Origin: Lentzea cavernae
GTDB lineage: Bacteria; Actinomycetota; Actinomycetes; Mycobacteriales; Pseudonocardiaceae
DNA: 64,000 nt
NCBI RefSeq assembly: GCF_014653695.1
Contig: NZ_BNAR01000009.1
Location: 186,001 to 250,000 of the forward strand
Reading direction: 5' to 3'
The notes below the pieces were generated by a model. The model made no database searches and was not told the origin of the DNA. It was given only the letters and a program-made list of their open reading frames with translations. The position numbers and the translations under genes are program-made. This document shows positions 16,754 through 25,369 of this stretch, in pieces. Every line of letters starts with the position of its first letter. Position 1 is the first letter of the stretch.

Positions 16754-17028
16754 AAGAACTTCTCCGCATTGGGAAGCTCGGCGATATCGCGCACGATCCG
16801 GAGCCTCAAGAAGTCCATCAGGCGATGAGGGGTGGTGATCGCGAAGGTCAGGACGGCCACCGCAGCGCCGCTTTTGATGATGGCGGTGTCGATGTCGAAG
16901 CCGTTGAGCCACTGGAGGTTGAACGAGATCAAACCAGCGGTCACCAGAAGGGACTCGGGCAAGGTTATGCGGGCGCTCGCCCAGGTTGTGTTCCCGCGTG
17001 CAGGAACACGCTTCGTCTGGTCAGGCAC
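16750..17028 (-). CDS. small membrane protein, first gene of SARP operon
   Basis: A 92-residue protein of unknown family with two hydrophobic stretches (about 23-42, LPESLLVTAGLISFNLQWL; about 50-68, IIKSGAAVAVLTFAIT) and a charged C-terminal tail (RLMDFLRLRIVRDIAELPNAEKFL). It is therefore likely an inner-membrane protein with both ends on one side. It overlaps the HTH gene by four bases. A small membrane protein co-translated with an HTH protein and an NB-ARC SARP might pass a signal from the membrane to the regulator; this is inference from gene order only. Confidence 0.65.
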   Translation of the reverse strand: MPDQTKRVPARGNTTWASARITLPESLLVTAGLISFNLQWLNGFDIDTAIIKSGAAVAVLTFAITTPHRLMDFLRLRIVRDIAELPNAEKFL

Positions 17029-17517
17029 GTACGGCCTCTCCGTGCAGCGGGGTCACCCCCGTGGGCTTGGGCTTGACTGCATGATCGCGGTGAGCGGTGG
17101 TTGCTGTGCCGCCGGTCAGGCTGGACCCCGATTCGACGTTGGCCCACAGAGTGCCCTAGCCAGTGGACCTTCGGAAGTCACATGGTCGACAAAGTGTCCA
17201 CATACGGACCATTGCATGACCCGTTTCTTCTTCATGGATCCGGGAAACTGGTCAGCCATGGGACTATCCGATGTCTGAGTCCGGCGGAGTCGCGGCGCTC
17301 GCTCGCCAGGCGGTTGCTCAATGGATCGTATGAGCAGTAGAGCGTCGGCAGTTCCAAGTATTGCGTCCGTGAGCTGCGGCTATAAGCCGTTTGTCGGTCT
17401 CTCAGGTCCTGAGGATTCAACTTGGCATGGAATGTAGTTCGTCGTAGACGCCCGGCTGATGGGGTTTCCTGAAGGTCATCGAAGGTGGCCAGAACAACGG
17501 CTCACGAGGAAGAGGGG
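17029..17517. other. intergenic region upstream of SARP operon, lower GC, no gene seen
   Basis: Nearly 490 bases between the start of the SARP operon and the end of the thiolase gene. GC is lower than in the neighbours and no frame shows the G/C-ending codon pattern. It carries the second copy of the direct repeat (17071-17096). Short ORFs in it have mixed, unconvincing composition; it may contain a decayed gene. The operon promoter should lie just above 17028. Confidence 0.4.
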
Positions 17518-18702
17518 CTAAACGCGCACCGCCACGGCCACGCCCTGCCCGACACCCACACACGCCGCCGCAACCCCGACGCCGCCACCCCGAGCCCGCA
17601 GGTGGCGGCACAGGTCGATGATCACGCGCGGCATCGAGGCACCGAGCGGGTGTCCGTAAGCGATCGCGCCGCCGTGGACGTTCACCTTCTCCTTGTCGAT
17701 CTCGGGCAAGTGGTGCACGACCGACAGGGCCATCGCGGCGAAAGCCTCGTTGATCTCCCACAGGTCGACGTGCTCGGCCTGCAGGTGCAGGCGCTTCAGC
17801 AACTTCCGGATCGCCGACACGGGCGCGATCGTGAACCGGTGCGGTTCCTCGCCGGTGGTCGCCGACCCGAGCACCTCGCCCAGCGGCTCGACCCCCAGCT
17901 CCGAGGCGATCGCCTCCGTGCCGAGCAACGCGGCGAGAGCGCCGTCGTTCAGGGGTGACGCGTTGCCGGCCGTCACCGACCCGCTCTCCGAGAACGCGGG
18001 CTTGAGCTTCGCGAGCTTCTCGAGGCTCGTGTCGGCGCGGACGTTCTCGTCGCGACGGATCGCCGTCCCGTCCGGGAGTTGCACGGGGAACGCGAAGCCC
18101 TCGTGCACGCCCGCGTCCCACGCTGCGGCGGCGCGGCGGTGCGAGCGGAGTGCGAAGTTGTCCATCTGCTCGCGCGTGATCCCGAGCTCGTGGGCCACGT
18201 TCTCGGCGGCCAGCCCCAGCGGCACGGTGAAGTGCTTGGGCATGCGCGGGTTCACGAGCCGCCAGCCCAGCGCCGTCGACACGGTCTCGAGGCGGTCCGG
18301 GAAGGCCTTGTCCGGGCGCGCGGTCACGAACGGCGCCCGCGACATGCCCTCCACACCGCCGGCGACGACCAGGTCGGCGTCCCCGGTGATCAGCGCACGG
18401 GCGCCCTGGATGATCGACTCGCCGCCGGACGCGCACAGCCGGTTCAGCGTCACGCCCGGCACGGAGACCGGCAGGCCGGCCAGCAGCGCGGCCATGCGGG
18501 CGACGTTGCGGTTGTCCTCGCCGGCGCCGTTCGCGTCGCCCAGCAGCACGTCGTCGATGCGCGCCAGGTCGAGCGACGGGTAGCGGCGCAGCAGGTCGAC
18601 GATGGGCAGTGCGGCGAGGTCGTCCACCCGGATCCCGGACAGCCCTCCCCGGTACTTCCCGAACGGCGTGCGGGCGGCGTCGATGATCAGTGCGCGTGCC
18701 AT
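17518..18702 (-). CDS. thiolase family protein (acetyl-CoA C-acyltransferase)
   Basis: A 394-residue thiolase that condenses or cleaves acyl-CoA with acetyl-CoA, in fatty-acid oxidation or ketoacyl-CoA formation. The nucleophilic cysteine is in NRLCASGGES (about residue 88). The other catalytic elements are in NEAFAA, GGAIAYGHPLGASMPR (His) and ACVGVGQG (second Cys). ATG 18702 gives the usual MARALIIDAARTPFGK thiolase beginning; an ATG nine bases upstream is possible. It is alone on its strand: the gene behind it encodes an unrelated secreted protein 20 bases away, and no acyl-CoA dehydrogenase or hydratase is adjacent, so the substrate is open. Confidence 0.93.
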   Translation of the reverse strand: MARALIIDAARTPFGKYRGGLSGIRVDDLAALPIVDLLRRYPSLDLARIDDVLLGDANGAGEDNRNVARMAALLAGLPVSVPGVTLNRLCASGGESIIQGARALITGDADLVVAGGVEGMSRAPFVTARPDKAFPDRLETVSTALGWRLVNPRMPKHFTVPLGLAAENVAHELGITREQMDNFALRSHRRAAAAWDAGVHEGFAFPVQLPDGTAIRRDENVRADTSLEKLAKLKPAFSESGSVTAGNASPLNDGALAALLGTEAIASELGVEPLGEVLGSATTGEEPHRFTIAPVSAIRKLLKRLHLQAEHVDLWEINEAFAAMALSVVHHLPEIDKEKVNVHGGAIAYGHPLGASMPRVIIDLCRHLRARGGGVGVAAACVGVGQGVAVAVRV

Positions 18703-18721
18703 GCCCCCCATCTTGGGGCAA

Positions 18722-20440
18722 TCACGGCTTGAGCAAAAAGGGAACGTAACCCGTTTCGGGGTGCACGTCCGACTCGGTGCTGAAGGCCTTCACCTCGATG
18801 GCGTGCGCTCCGGCGCTCATCGCCCCCGTGTTGAGTGAAATCCGCCACCGGCCCGCCGCGGCCGGTCCGTCGGCGGTCGTCGGCACGGTCGCGACGTGGT
18901 TGCCGTCGAGCCTGATCTCGAACCCGGCGAGGCCCGCGACGGCCGCGTCGAGGGCGTTGATCCGGACCTCCAGGACCACGCGGCCGCGGTTGAACGCGGC
19001 GCCGTTCTCGATGGGCTGGCCGCTCGCGTCGAGGATCTCGGGGATCGGGTCTGCCAGCGTCGGCTCGGCGTCCACCAGCGGCGTGCCGGCCACGCGTTGC
19101 GCGATGGGCTTCGAGCCGGTCAGCTCGACGTCGGTGTGGGTGACCTGGATGCGTTCCTGCGTGACCAGCTGGACGTTCACGTTGTCGGTGAAGGCCTCCT
19201 TCGGCAGGTCGGCGACGGCCGGGTACTCCGCGCCTGGCTTCCAGGGCGTGCCCTCGACCGCCGGGCGCAGGGGCACCTCGATGCCGTTGACCTTCACGGC
19301 GGTGACGGGTGGGCTCTCGCGTGACGGGATCAGGGCGATGCGCAGCTGACCTGCGGTGACGTCCGCGATGGGCTGGGCGCCGGTGCTCGCCGGGCCGTCC
19401 ACGCGCACCTGCGGCGTCGGGCCCGCGAGCGGGGCGTCGGCCTTGGCGGTCCGGTAGCCGATCAGGTCGATCCCGGCGCGGACCCGGTCGCCCGCGAGCG
19501 CCGCGACGCCGACCAGCGCCGTCGCCTCCCGCCACTGCGGCACGAACGGCGAGGTGGCGACGACCTCCCCGTTGCGCTCGACCTGTACGCCTTGAGGAGT
19601 CAGCACGACCTCCCAGCGCACGGTCACGCCCGGCACCGCGGCCGGGACGGGCTTGACCGCCGTGCCGTCCGGGACGAGCTCGACGATCGAGTTGCCGGAG
19701 TTGTCCGTGGAGACCGTGGCGCGGACGGTGTTCGGCGGCACCGGCTCGCCCTGCACGCTGACCGGGCCGGGGACGAGGTCGAGCAGCAGCTTGCCGCCGG
19801 TGCTCGGGGCGTCCGTCTCGACCACGAGCCGGCTCTCACCGTCGCCGCGGACGAACGGCGTGCGCGACCGCAGCGTCACCGCGCGGGTGCCGCAGCTGCT
19901 GCTGATCACGAGCCGGTCGTGGTCCTCCCCGTCGCCGCTGGTGGCGCGGGCGCAGTCGGTGCGCTTGGAGAGCCTCCAACGCTGGAGGTCGGGTTCGTCG
20001 GCGCCGTCGAAGCGGTCGGCGAAGGTGTAGGGGGCGTTGTCGGCGTTCGGGGTCGCCTTGGCCCTGGCCGGTTCCGAGCGCTGGCCGAACGCATCGACCG
20101 CGCGGATCTCGACCTGCTGCTCGCGGCCGTTCTCCAGGCCGTTGAGCTGCGTGCCGGGGCGGGTGACGAGCTTCGAGCTCTCACCCCACCGCACCTCGAA
20201 CGCGGGCGCGTCGCCGGTCCAGCTGAGCTGGACCTTGTGGTTGCCACCGGACGCGACCACCTTGGACGGCGTGGCCGGACGCCCCTGCGGGCCCGGTACC
20301 AGCACCTGTTCGCCCGAGTACGCCTTGAGCTTCGTCGGCGGCGGGGGAGCGGTGGGCAGGTCGCTCCCGCCGGTGTCGCGCAGCACGATCACGCCCGCCA
20401 CCAGCGCGAGTCCCGCGACGACGAGGACGACCCGCTTCAT
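18722..20440 (-). CDS. membrane-anchored multidomain protein, FN3-like plus ConA-like (paralog 1)
   Basis: A 572-residue protein with one N-terminal hydrophobic segment (KRVVLVVAGLALVAGVIVL) that serves as anchor or uncleaved signal, a Pro-rich linker, a fibronectin-III-like domain at about 55-110 (VQLSWTGDAPAFEVRWGES, VEIRAVDAFGQRSEPARAKA), a segment starting FADRFDGADEPDLQRWRL that looks like a concanavalin-like domain, and Ig-like C-terminal strands (VVLEVRINALDAAVAGLAGF). No catalytic motif is recognised. It is a paralog of the gene just upstream (20460-22004), with the same domain order. An extracytoplasmic binding role is likely; no named family. Confidence 0.75.
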   Translation of the reverse strand: MKRVVLVVAGLALVAGVIVLRDTGGSDLPTAPPPPTKLKAYSGEQVLVPGPQGRPATPSKVVASGGNHKVQLSWTGDAPAFEVRWGESSKLVTRPGTQLNGLENGREQQVEIRAVDAFGQRSEPARAKATPNADNAPYTFADRFDGADEPDLQRWRLSKRTDCARATSGDGEDHDRLVISSSCGTRAVTLRSRTPFVRGDGESRLVVETDAPSTGGKLLLDLVPGPVSVQGEPVPPNTVRATVSTDNSGNSIVELVPDGTAVKPVPAAVPGVTVRWEVVLTPQGVQVERNGEVVATSPFVPQWREATALVGVAALAGDRVRAGIDLIGYRTAKADAPLAGPTPQVRVDGPASTGAQPIADVTAGQLRIALIPSRESPPVTAVKVNGIEVPLRPAVEGTPWKPGAEYPAVADLPKEAFTDNVNVQLVTQERIQVTHTDVELTGSKPIAQRVAGTPLVDAEPTLADPIPEILDASGQPIENGAAFNRGRVVLEVRINALDAAVAGLAGFEIRLDGNHVATVPTTADGPAAAGRWRISLNTGAMSAGAHAIEVKAFSTESDVHPETGYVPFLLKP

Positions 20441-20459
20441 AGCGGTCACGCTAAGGCGT

Positions 20460-22004
20460 TCACCCCAGCTGGAAAACGGTTTCTGCGATAACGGGTTCGC
20501 CACCGTTCGCCGGAAGGACGCTGAGCTTGAGCCGAGCGTGCGATGCCGGGGCCAGCGCGCGGGTGTCGAGCCAGAACTCGTGCCTACCGGGGACCGAGGT
20601 GCCCTGTTCGTTCGTGGGCAGCGCGACGATCCGCTTGCCGTCGAGTTCGAGCTCGATGCCCTTGTGCCCGATCGCGTTGACCTCGGCCGTGACGAGCACA
20701 CGGCCCTTGGCGGGCAACGGCTGTGGCGGCTTGGTGCCGTCCTCGTGCATGACGTGCAGTCTCGGCCCGCCGGTCTTGATGCCGCCGGGGCGGTCCGCGA
20801 GCCGGGGGAGCGCGCCGGGGCGGCTCTCGGGCTTGCGGATGACCACGAGCTGCGCCTCCTGGGCCGCGACCCTCACCGAGCTCAGCGGCACGTCGGTGAT
20901 CGTCACCTGACCGGCCTCCGGCTTCACGAGCTTCACGGCGACGACGTCCTGCGGCAGCGCGACGTCCTGGTCGAGCGGGATGACCTCGGTGGGCACGACC
21001 CGTTCCGCCACGCCCCCGACGCCGAACGCGTCCAGGAACCCGCCGCCGTCGATGCGGATCCGCGGGTGCACGACCTGTTCCCTGATCGCGACGGGCTCGT
21101 AGGCGACCACGACGCCGTCCCGCAACGCCACCACGGCGTCCGGCAGCACCCGCATCTCCCACCGGTGCCGCACACCCGCGACGAGCCCGGTCATCGGCGC
21201 GTCGCCGAGGGTGACCTGCTTGCCGGTGCGGGGGAGCTCAGGGTCGGCGACGATCCGCGTGCCCTGCGTCGTGATGTCGAGGCTGACCGCGCCCCTGGGC
21301 TGCGCGTCGGTCTCCTTCAGGTACTGCCACGGGTCTGTGAGCAGCGTCAGCCGCACGTGGCTCGACTCGACCGCGCCCGCGACGCTGATGATCGCCCGGC
21401 CGGTGGCGCCGTCGTTCGCCGGCATCCCGAAGCGGATGGGAGTGTTCGACTGGAAGGCCGCCATCGGGCAGTCGACGTCGATGCGCTTGCTCTGCCCGAA
21501 CGGGCGCAGCCCGAGGCACTCCGGTTCCGCCTCGACCCGCCACTTGCGCGGGTCGAGCGACTCGGGGCCGTCGAACCTGTCGGGCTGGCCGACGAGCTGG
21601 TCGTCCCACTTGCCGTTGTAGAGGTCCTTGGGCTTCGCGGCGATCTTGAGCGGATCGCTGCGCTTGCCGGTCGCGCTGACCGCCCGGACCTCGACCTGCG
21701 TCTCCTCGTCGGGGTTGAGCCCCGGCAGTTCGACCTCGGGCGTCGGCACGAGCTGCTCGTTGCCGTTCCAGCGCACCTCGTAGGCCGACGCCGAGCCGTT
21801 CCACGAGATCTGCAGCGCGTCGACGTCCAGCGCCTGGGCCCTGGGGTTCGCGGGCCTCATCGGCTCCTGCGACGCCACGACCTCGACGCCGTCGGCGATC
21901 TCCTTCTTCAGCGTGTCCGGCGCGTCCCCGGCGCGGAGCGCCACGACAGCGGCGACGACGAGCGCGAGACCACCGAGTCCGCCGGCGAGCGTCCGTCGAT
22001 CCAC
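20460..22004 (-). CDS. membrane-anchored multidomain protein, FN3-like plus ConA-like (paralog 2)
   Basis: A 514-residue relative of the following gene. It has an N-terminal hydrophobic segment (LAGGLGGLALVVAAVVAL), a fibronectin-III-like domain (LQISWNGSASAYEVRWNGN, VEVRAVSATGKRSDPLKIAA), the shared DRFDGPESLDPRKWRV start of a ConA-like domain, and C-terminal Ig-like strands (VLVTAEVNAIGHKGIELELDG). The pair diverged by both substitutions and indels, so the duplication is old. Twenty bases separate its stop from the next start. tyrA ends 9 bases before its start, so a long transcript from the M20 gene through tyrA to both paralogs is possible. Function unknown. Confidence 0.75.
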   Translation of the reverse strand: MDRRTLAGGLGGLALVVAAVVALRAGDAPDTLKKEIADGVEVVASQEPMRPANPRAQALDVDALQISWNGSASAYEVRWNGNEQLVPTPEVELPGLNPDEETQVEVRAVSATGKRSDPLKIAAKPKDLYNGKWDDQLVGQPDRFDGPESLDPRKWRVEAEPECLGLRPFGQSKRIDVDCPMAAFQSNTPIRFGMPANDGATGRAIISVAGAVESSHVRLTLLTDPWQYLKETDAQPRGAVSLDITTQGTRIVADPELPRTGKQVTLGDAPMTGLVAGVRHRWEMRVLPDAVVALRDGVVVAYEPVAIREQVVHPRIRIDGGGFLDAFGVGGVAERVVPTEVIPLDQDVALPQDVVAVKLVKPEAGQVTITDVPLSSVRVAAQEAQLVVIRKPESRPGALPRLADRPGGIKTGGPRLHVMHEDGTKPPQPLPAKGRVLVTAEVNAIGHKGIELELDGKRIVALPTNEQGTSVPGRHEFWLDTRALAPASHARLKLSVLPANGGEPVIAETVFQLG

Positions 22005-22013
22005 CCGGCGACC

Positions 22014-22964
22014 TTACGACGTTTCCGCTGAAGCAGTACTGCCGTTCAGCCCAACCACGCGCCCGCCACGGGACCCGAGGTTGCGCAACGCGGCGAGCGC
22101 GCCGGGCTTGGTGAGGTCGATCGTGATCGGCGTCCTGACGGGCTGGCTGACCAGCGCGTTCCTGCCTTCGTGCCCGGCCTCGATGGTCTTCGCGAGACCC
22201 CCGGTGGACGCCAGCGACCCCCGCGCCGCACCCAGCCTGCCCAGCGCGTCGTCGACGGCCATGAGCAGCGCGTCCCGGTTCCCCTCGCACATCGCCCGCA
22301 CGAGCTCGGGCCTGCTGCCCGCGACCCTCGTGCCGTCCCCGAAACTGCCGGCCGCGAGCGCCATGGCCAGAGGACCGCCGTCGGCCCCGACCGCGGCCAG
22401 CACCGACGCCATGATGTGCGGCAGGTGGCTGATCCGCGCGACCGCCTCGTCGTGCTCCTCCGGCGTCGTCGGCACCACGTGGGCCTTCAGGTCGAGCGCG
22501 AGCCGGATGACGTCGTTGAGGTGGTCGTCGGCCTCCTCGGGCGTGACGACCCAGGCGGCGTTCTCGAAGAGGCTCGCGCTCCCCGCGTCCCACCCGCTCC
22601 TGCTCGTCCCGGCCATGGGGTGCCCGCCGACGAACCTCGCCTTGGGCGCGTACCGGTGCACGGCGTCGTGCACCGGACCTTTGACGCTCGTGACGTCCGT
22701 GAGCCGGGTGCCCTCGGGGACCTTGCGCAGCAGGTCAGGCAGTGCGGGCAGCGGCACGGCGAGGACGACGAGCGCCTCGGGGTTCCGCCCGAGGGCCTCG
22801 TCCACCGTCGTGATGTCGAAGCCCTCGGCGCGTGCCTTGTCCGCGTCCTCTTTGCTCGCCGTCGCACCCCACACCGTGCGCCCGGCAGCCTTGGCGGCCC
22901 GCAGCACGGAGCCGCCGATCAGTCCCAGTCCGATCACGCACACGTCTCGCACGGCGCCCATCAT
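22014..22964 (-). CDS. tyrA: prephenate dehydrogenase
   Basis: This 316-residue enzyme oxidatively decarboxylates prephenate to 4-hydroxyphenylpyruvate in tyrosine synthesis. The NAD-binding motif GLGLIGGS is at residues 12-19. The family hallmarks follow in order: TDVTSVKGPV, FVGGHPMAGTSRSGWDAG (catalytic His), WVVTPEE, and ARISHLPHIMASVL with SFGDGTRVAGSRPEL in the helical C-terminal half. The start is ATG 22964 (MMGAV), 22 bases after the amidohydrolase stop; the longer frame to 23105 runs inside that gene. No C-terminal ACT domain is visible, so feedback control may be weak or reside elsewhere. Confidence 0.93.
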   Translation of the reverse strand: MMGAVRDVCVIGLGLIGGSVLRAAKAAGRTVWGATASKEDADKARAEGFDITTVDEALGRNPEALVVLAVPLPALPDLLRKVPEGTRLTDVTSVKGPVHDAVHRYAPKARFVGGHPMAGTSRSGWDAGSASLFENAAWVVTPEEADDHLNDVIRLALDLKAHVVPTTPEEHDEAVARISHLPHIMASVLAAVGADGGPLAMALAAGSFGDGTRVAGSRPELVRAMCEGNRDALLMAVDDALGRLGAARGSLASTGGLAKTIEAGHEGRNALVSQPVRTPITIDLTKPGALAALRNLGSRGGRVVGLNGSTASAETS

Positions 22965-22986
22965 TCCGTGTGACGCGTACCTGGAA

Positions 22987-24192
22987 CTAGCGGAGGGCGT
23001 CCAGCGCGAACGCCGCGTACATCGCCACCCCGTGCTCCATCGCGGCCTCGTCGAACAGCACCCGGTTCGAGTGGTTCGGCGCGGCCTCCTCCAGGTCGAT
23101 CCCACGCGGGCACGCCCCGAGGAACGCCAACGCGCCCGGCACCCGCTGCAGCACGTAGGAGAAGTCCTCCGCCCCCATCAGCGGGTCCTGCATGGGCTCG
23201 CTCCAGGACGCGCCCATCGCCTGCGCGGCCAGGTCCACCACGTGCTGCCCGACGACGTCGTCGTTCACCGTCACCGGGTATCCGGGCACGATGCTGACCT
23301 CGGCGTGGCACCCGTAGGCGGCGGCCGTGTGCTTGACGGCCTGCTTGAGCTCCTTGTGGACCAGGGCGCGGGTCTCCTCGGACAACGTCCTGATCGTCCC
23401 GTCGAGCGTCGCCACCTCGGGGATGATGTTCGTCGTCGTGCCGGCGTTGATCTGCGCGACCGTCACCACCGCGGGCTGGTGGACGCTGACCCGGCGGCCG
23501 AGCATCGTCTGGATCGCCCCGACCATCGCGGCCGCGGCGGGCACCGGGTCCAGGGCGTTGTGCGGCATCGCGCCGTGGCCGCCGCGACCCTTCACGTGCA
23601 CGTGGAACGTGTCCGCGGAGGCCATCATCGGCCCTGGCCGGCACGTCACCACGCCCGACTTCATGGTCGACGTGATGTGCAGCGCGAACGCCTTCTCCAC
23701 GCCGTCGTCGAGCAGACCCTCCTCGATCATGTACCGGGCGCCGTGGTGGCCCTCCTCGCCCGGCTGGAACATGAAGAGCACGCGCCCCTTGAGGGCGTCG
23801 CGCCGGTCCGCGAGCAGGCGGGCGGAGGAGGCCAGCATCGCCACGTGCGTGTCGTGCCCGCAGGCGTGCATGTTGCCGTCCACTTCGGACGCGAACGGCA
23901 GGCCCGTCTCCTCCTGGAGCGGCAGGCCGTCCATGTCGCCGCGCAGCAGCACCGTCGGGCCCGGCTGGTCGCCCTCGAGCACCGCCACGACCGAGGTCGT
24001 GGACTCGCCCTTCGTGACCTTGACGGGCAGCCCCTCCAGCGCGTGCAGGATCGCAGCCTGCGTCCTGGGGTTCTGAAGTCCCTGCTCAGGGTGTTTGTGA
24101 ACCTGACGGCGCAGCGACACCGTGCGGGGCTGGAGCGCACGCGCCCCTTCGAGCAGTCCGGCGAGACGCGGGTCCGGCGTAGTTGTGCTCAT
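22987..24192 (-). CDS. M20 family amidohydrolase (hippurate hydrolase / N-acyl amino acid type)
   Basis: A 401-residue metallo-amidohydrolase of the M20D type, cleaving N-acyl groups from amino acids or related amides in the cytoplasm. Metal-binding and catalytic residues are visible in LLRGDMDGLPLQEETG, HACGHDTHVAML and FQPGEEGHHGA, with the dimerisation domain marked by RGGHGAMPHNALDP and the last metal ligand near GAEDFSYVL and APNHSNRVLFDE. It begins at ATG 24192, divergent from the tRNA adenosine deaminase-associated gene with a 60-base gap. It may be co-transcribed with tyrA, but no direct metabolic link is evident. Confidence 0.92.
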   Translation of the reverse strand: MSTTTPDPRLAGLLEGARALQPRTVSLRRQVHKHPEQGLQNPRTQAAILHALEGLPVKVTKGESTTSVVAVLEGDQPGPTVLLRGDMDGLPLQEETGLPFASEVDGNMHACGHDTHVAMLASSARLLADRRDALKGRVLFMFQPGEEGHHGARYMIEEGLLDDGVEKAFALHITSTMKSGVVTCRPGPMMASADTFHVHVKGRGGHGAMPHNALDPVPAAAAMVGAIQTMLGRRVSVHQPAVVTVAQINAGTTTNIIPEVATLDGTIRTLSEETRALVHKELKQAVKHTAAAYGCHAEVSIVPGYPVTVNDDVVGQHVVDLAAQAMGASWSEPMQDPLMGAEDFSYVLQRVPGALAFLGACPRGIDLEEAAPNHSNRVLFDEAAMEHGVAMYAAFALDALR

Positions 24193-24252
24193 CTACCGAT
24201 GGTGCCACCACCTCGGCTACCGGGAAGGTCGTCTGGGCCCTACGGTGTGCAC

Positions 24253-24741
24253 ATGACACAGCAGGAGCCGGTCAACGGCTTCGCGGTCGCGGTGGTCCGG
24301 GAGGACGGCCGCTGGCGGTGCAACAGGATGGACAGCTCCGCGCTGTCGGAGCTGGACGCGGCGATCACGGAGCTGCGCCAACTGAGGTCGACCGGAGCCG
24401 TGTTCGGGCTCCTCGCCGTCGACGACGAGTTCTTCATCATCCTCCGGCCCGTGCCGGGCGGCGTGGCGCTGCTGCTGTCCGACGCGGCCGCCGCCCTCGA
24501 CTACGACATCGCCGCGGACGTCCTCGACCTCCTGCGCGTCGACCCCCCGGACGAGGAGGACAACGAGCTCTGGCCGGAAGGCGACCTGGGCGTCCTGACC
24601 GACCTCGGCATGCCCTCGCACGAGCTCCAGATCATCGTCGACGAGGTCGACCTCTACCCCGACGAGCAGCTCCAGATGATCGCCCAGCGCATCGGCTTCA
24701 TCGACGAGTTCACGAAGCTGCTCGACACGATCCAAGCGTGA
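24253..24741 (+). CDS. tRNA adenosine deaminase-associated protein
   Basis: A 162-residue acidic protein of the family that in actinomycetes always precedes tadA. Recognisable parts are FAVAVVREDGRWRCNRMD, ELDAAITELRQLRSTGAVFG and the acidic C-terminal half (LPDLLRVDPPDEEDNELWPE-like segment, IGFIDEFTKLLD). Its role is unknown; conservation of gene order suggests it assists the deaminase. Its TGA overlaps the GTG of tadA (GTGA), giving translational coupling. ATG 24253 is chosen; the long upstream frame is a shadow of tyrA and the M20 gene. Confidence 0.88.
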   Translation: MTQQEPVNGFAVAVVREDGRWRCNRMDSSALSELDAAITELRQLRSTGAVFGLLAVDDEFFIILRPVPGGVALLLSDAAAALDYDIAADVLDLLRVDPPDEEDNELWPEGDLGVLTDLGMPSHELQIIVDEVDLYPDEQLQMIAQRIGFIDEFTKLLDTIQA

Positions 24742-25187
24742 TCCCCGCGGAGGACATGGTCCGAGCCGCCCTGCGCGTGGCCGCGACCTCGGGCCCGGAC
24801 GTCCCGATCGGCGCCGTCGTCTACGCCCCGGACGGCTCCGTCCTCGCCGAAGCCTGCAACGCCCGCGAGAGGCTGGGCGACCCGACCGCCCACGCCGAGA
24901 TCCTGGCCCTGCGCGAGGCTGCTTCTCGCTTCGGCGACGGCTGGCGCCTCGACGGCTGCACCCTCGCCGTGACCTTGGAGCCCTGCACGATGTGCGCCGG
25001 CGCCCTCGTCCTCGCCCGCGTCTCACGTCTGGTGTTCGGTGCGTGGGAGCCGAAAACCGGTGCCGTCGCCTCTTTGTGGGACGTCGTGCGCGACCGCCGG
25101 CTCAACCACAGACCGCAGGTGCAGGGCGGCGTGCTGGAGCAGGAGTGTGCTGACCTGCTCGAACGCTTCTTCCGGACCCAGCGTTAA
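24738..25187 (+). CDS. tadA: tRNA-specific adenosine deaminase
   Basis: A 149-residue zinc enzyme that converts adenosine 34 of tRNA-Arg(ACG) to inosine. The cytidine-deaminase fold is marked by HAE (His52, proton-shuttling Glu54) and PCTMC (Cys83, Cys86), the zinc ligands. GTG 24738 is the start; it overlaps the preceding gene by four bases, and an internal ATG at 24756 has a poorly spaced ribosome site. A tRNA-Ser gene follows 32 bases downstream but has its own terminator. Confidence 0.95.
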   Translation: MIPAEDMVRAALRVAATSGPDVPIGAVVYAPDGSVLAEACNARERLGDPTAHAEILALREAASRFGDGWRLDGCTLAVTLEPCTMCAGALVLARVSRLVFGAWEPKTGAVASLWDVVRDRRLNHRPQVQGGVLEQECADLLERFFRTQR

Positions 25188-25219
25188 ACCGGTCGCGGCG
25201 GCTGTGTATTGTTCTTATC

Positions 25220-25304
25220 GGTGGCGTGTCCGAGCGGCCGAAGGAGCACGCCTCGAAAGCGTGTGAGGTGCAAGCCTCCGTGGGTTCAAATCCCACCGCC
25301 ACCG
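25220..25304 (+). tRNA. tRNA-Ser (anticodon CGA)
   Basis: An 85-base class II tRNA with long variable arm. Acceptor GGTGGCG (25220-25226) pairs with CGCCACC (25297-25303), discriminator G. The anticodon stem CACGC/GCGTG holds the loop CTCGAAA, so the anticodon is CGA and it reads UCG. The T arm is GTGGG-TTCAAAT-CCCAC. The 3' CCA is not encoded. It is followed by a very strong terminator. Confidence 0.97.
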
Positions 25305-25310
25305 CTGCTC

Positions 25311-25346
25311 AGAGCCCCGGTAACCGATCTTGGTTACCGGGGCTCT
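25311..25346 (+). terminator. terminator of tRNA-Ser(CGA)
   Basis: Perfect 15-bp stem, AGAGCCCCGGTAACC (25311-25325) and GGTTACCGGGGCTCT (25332-25346), 6-base loop GATCTT, starting 7 bases after the tRNA. Confidence 0.9.
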
Positions 25347-25369
25347 GACGTTTGGTATGAATTCGCGCC

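Noticed and set aside
17101..17340. 79-codon frame in the lower-GC intergenic region
   Set aside because: Codon third positions show no G/C preference and there is no ribosome site or family resemblance.
20037..22031. 664-codon open frame on the + strand through the two paralogous anchored-protein genes
   Set aside because: It is antisense to two proteins with signal anchors and clear domain patterns, and itself consists of Arg/Asp/Leu-rich low-complexity sequence.
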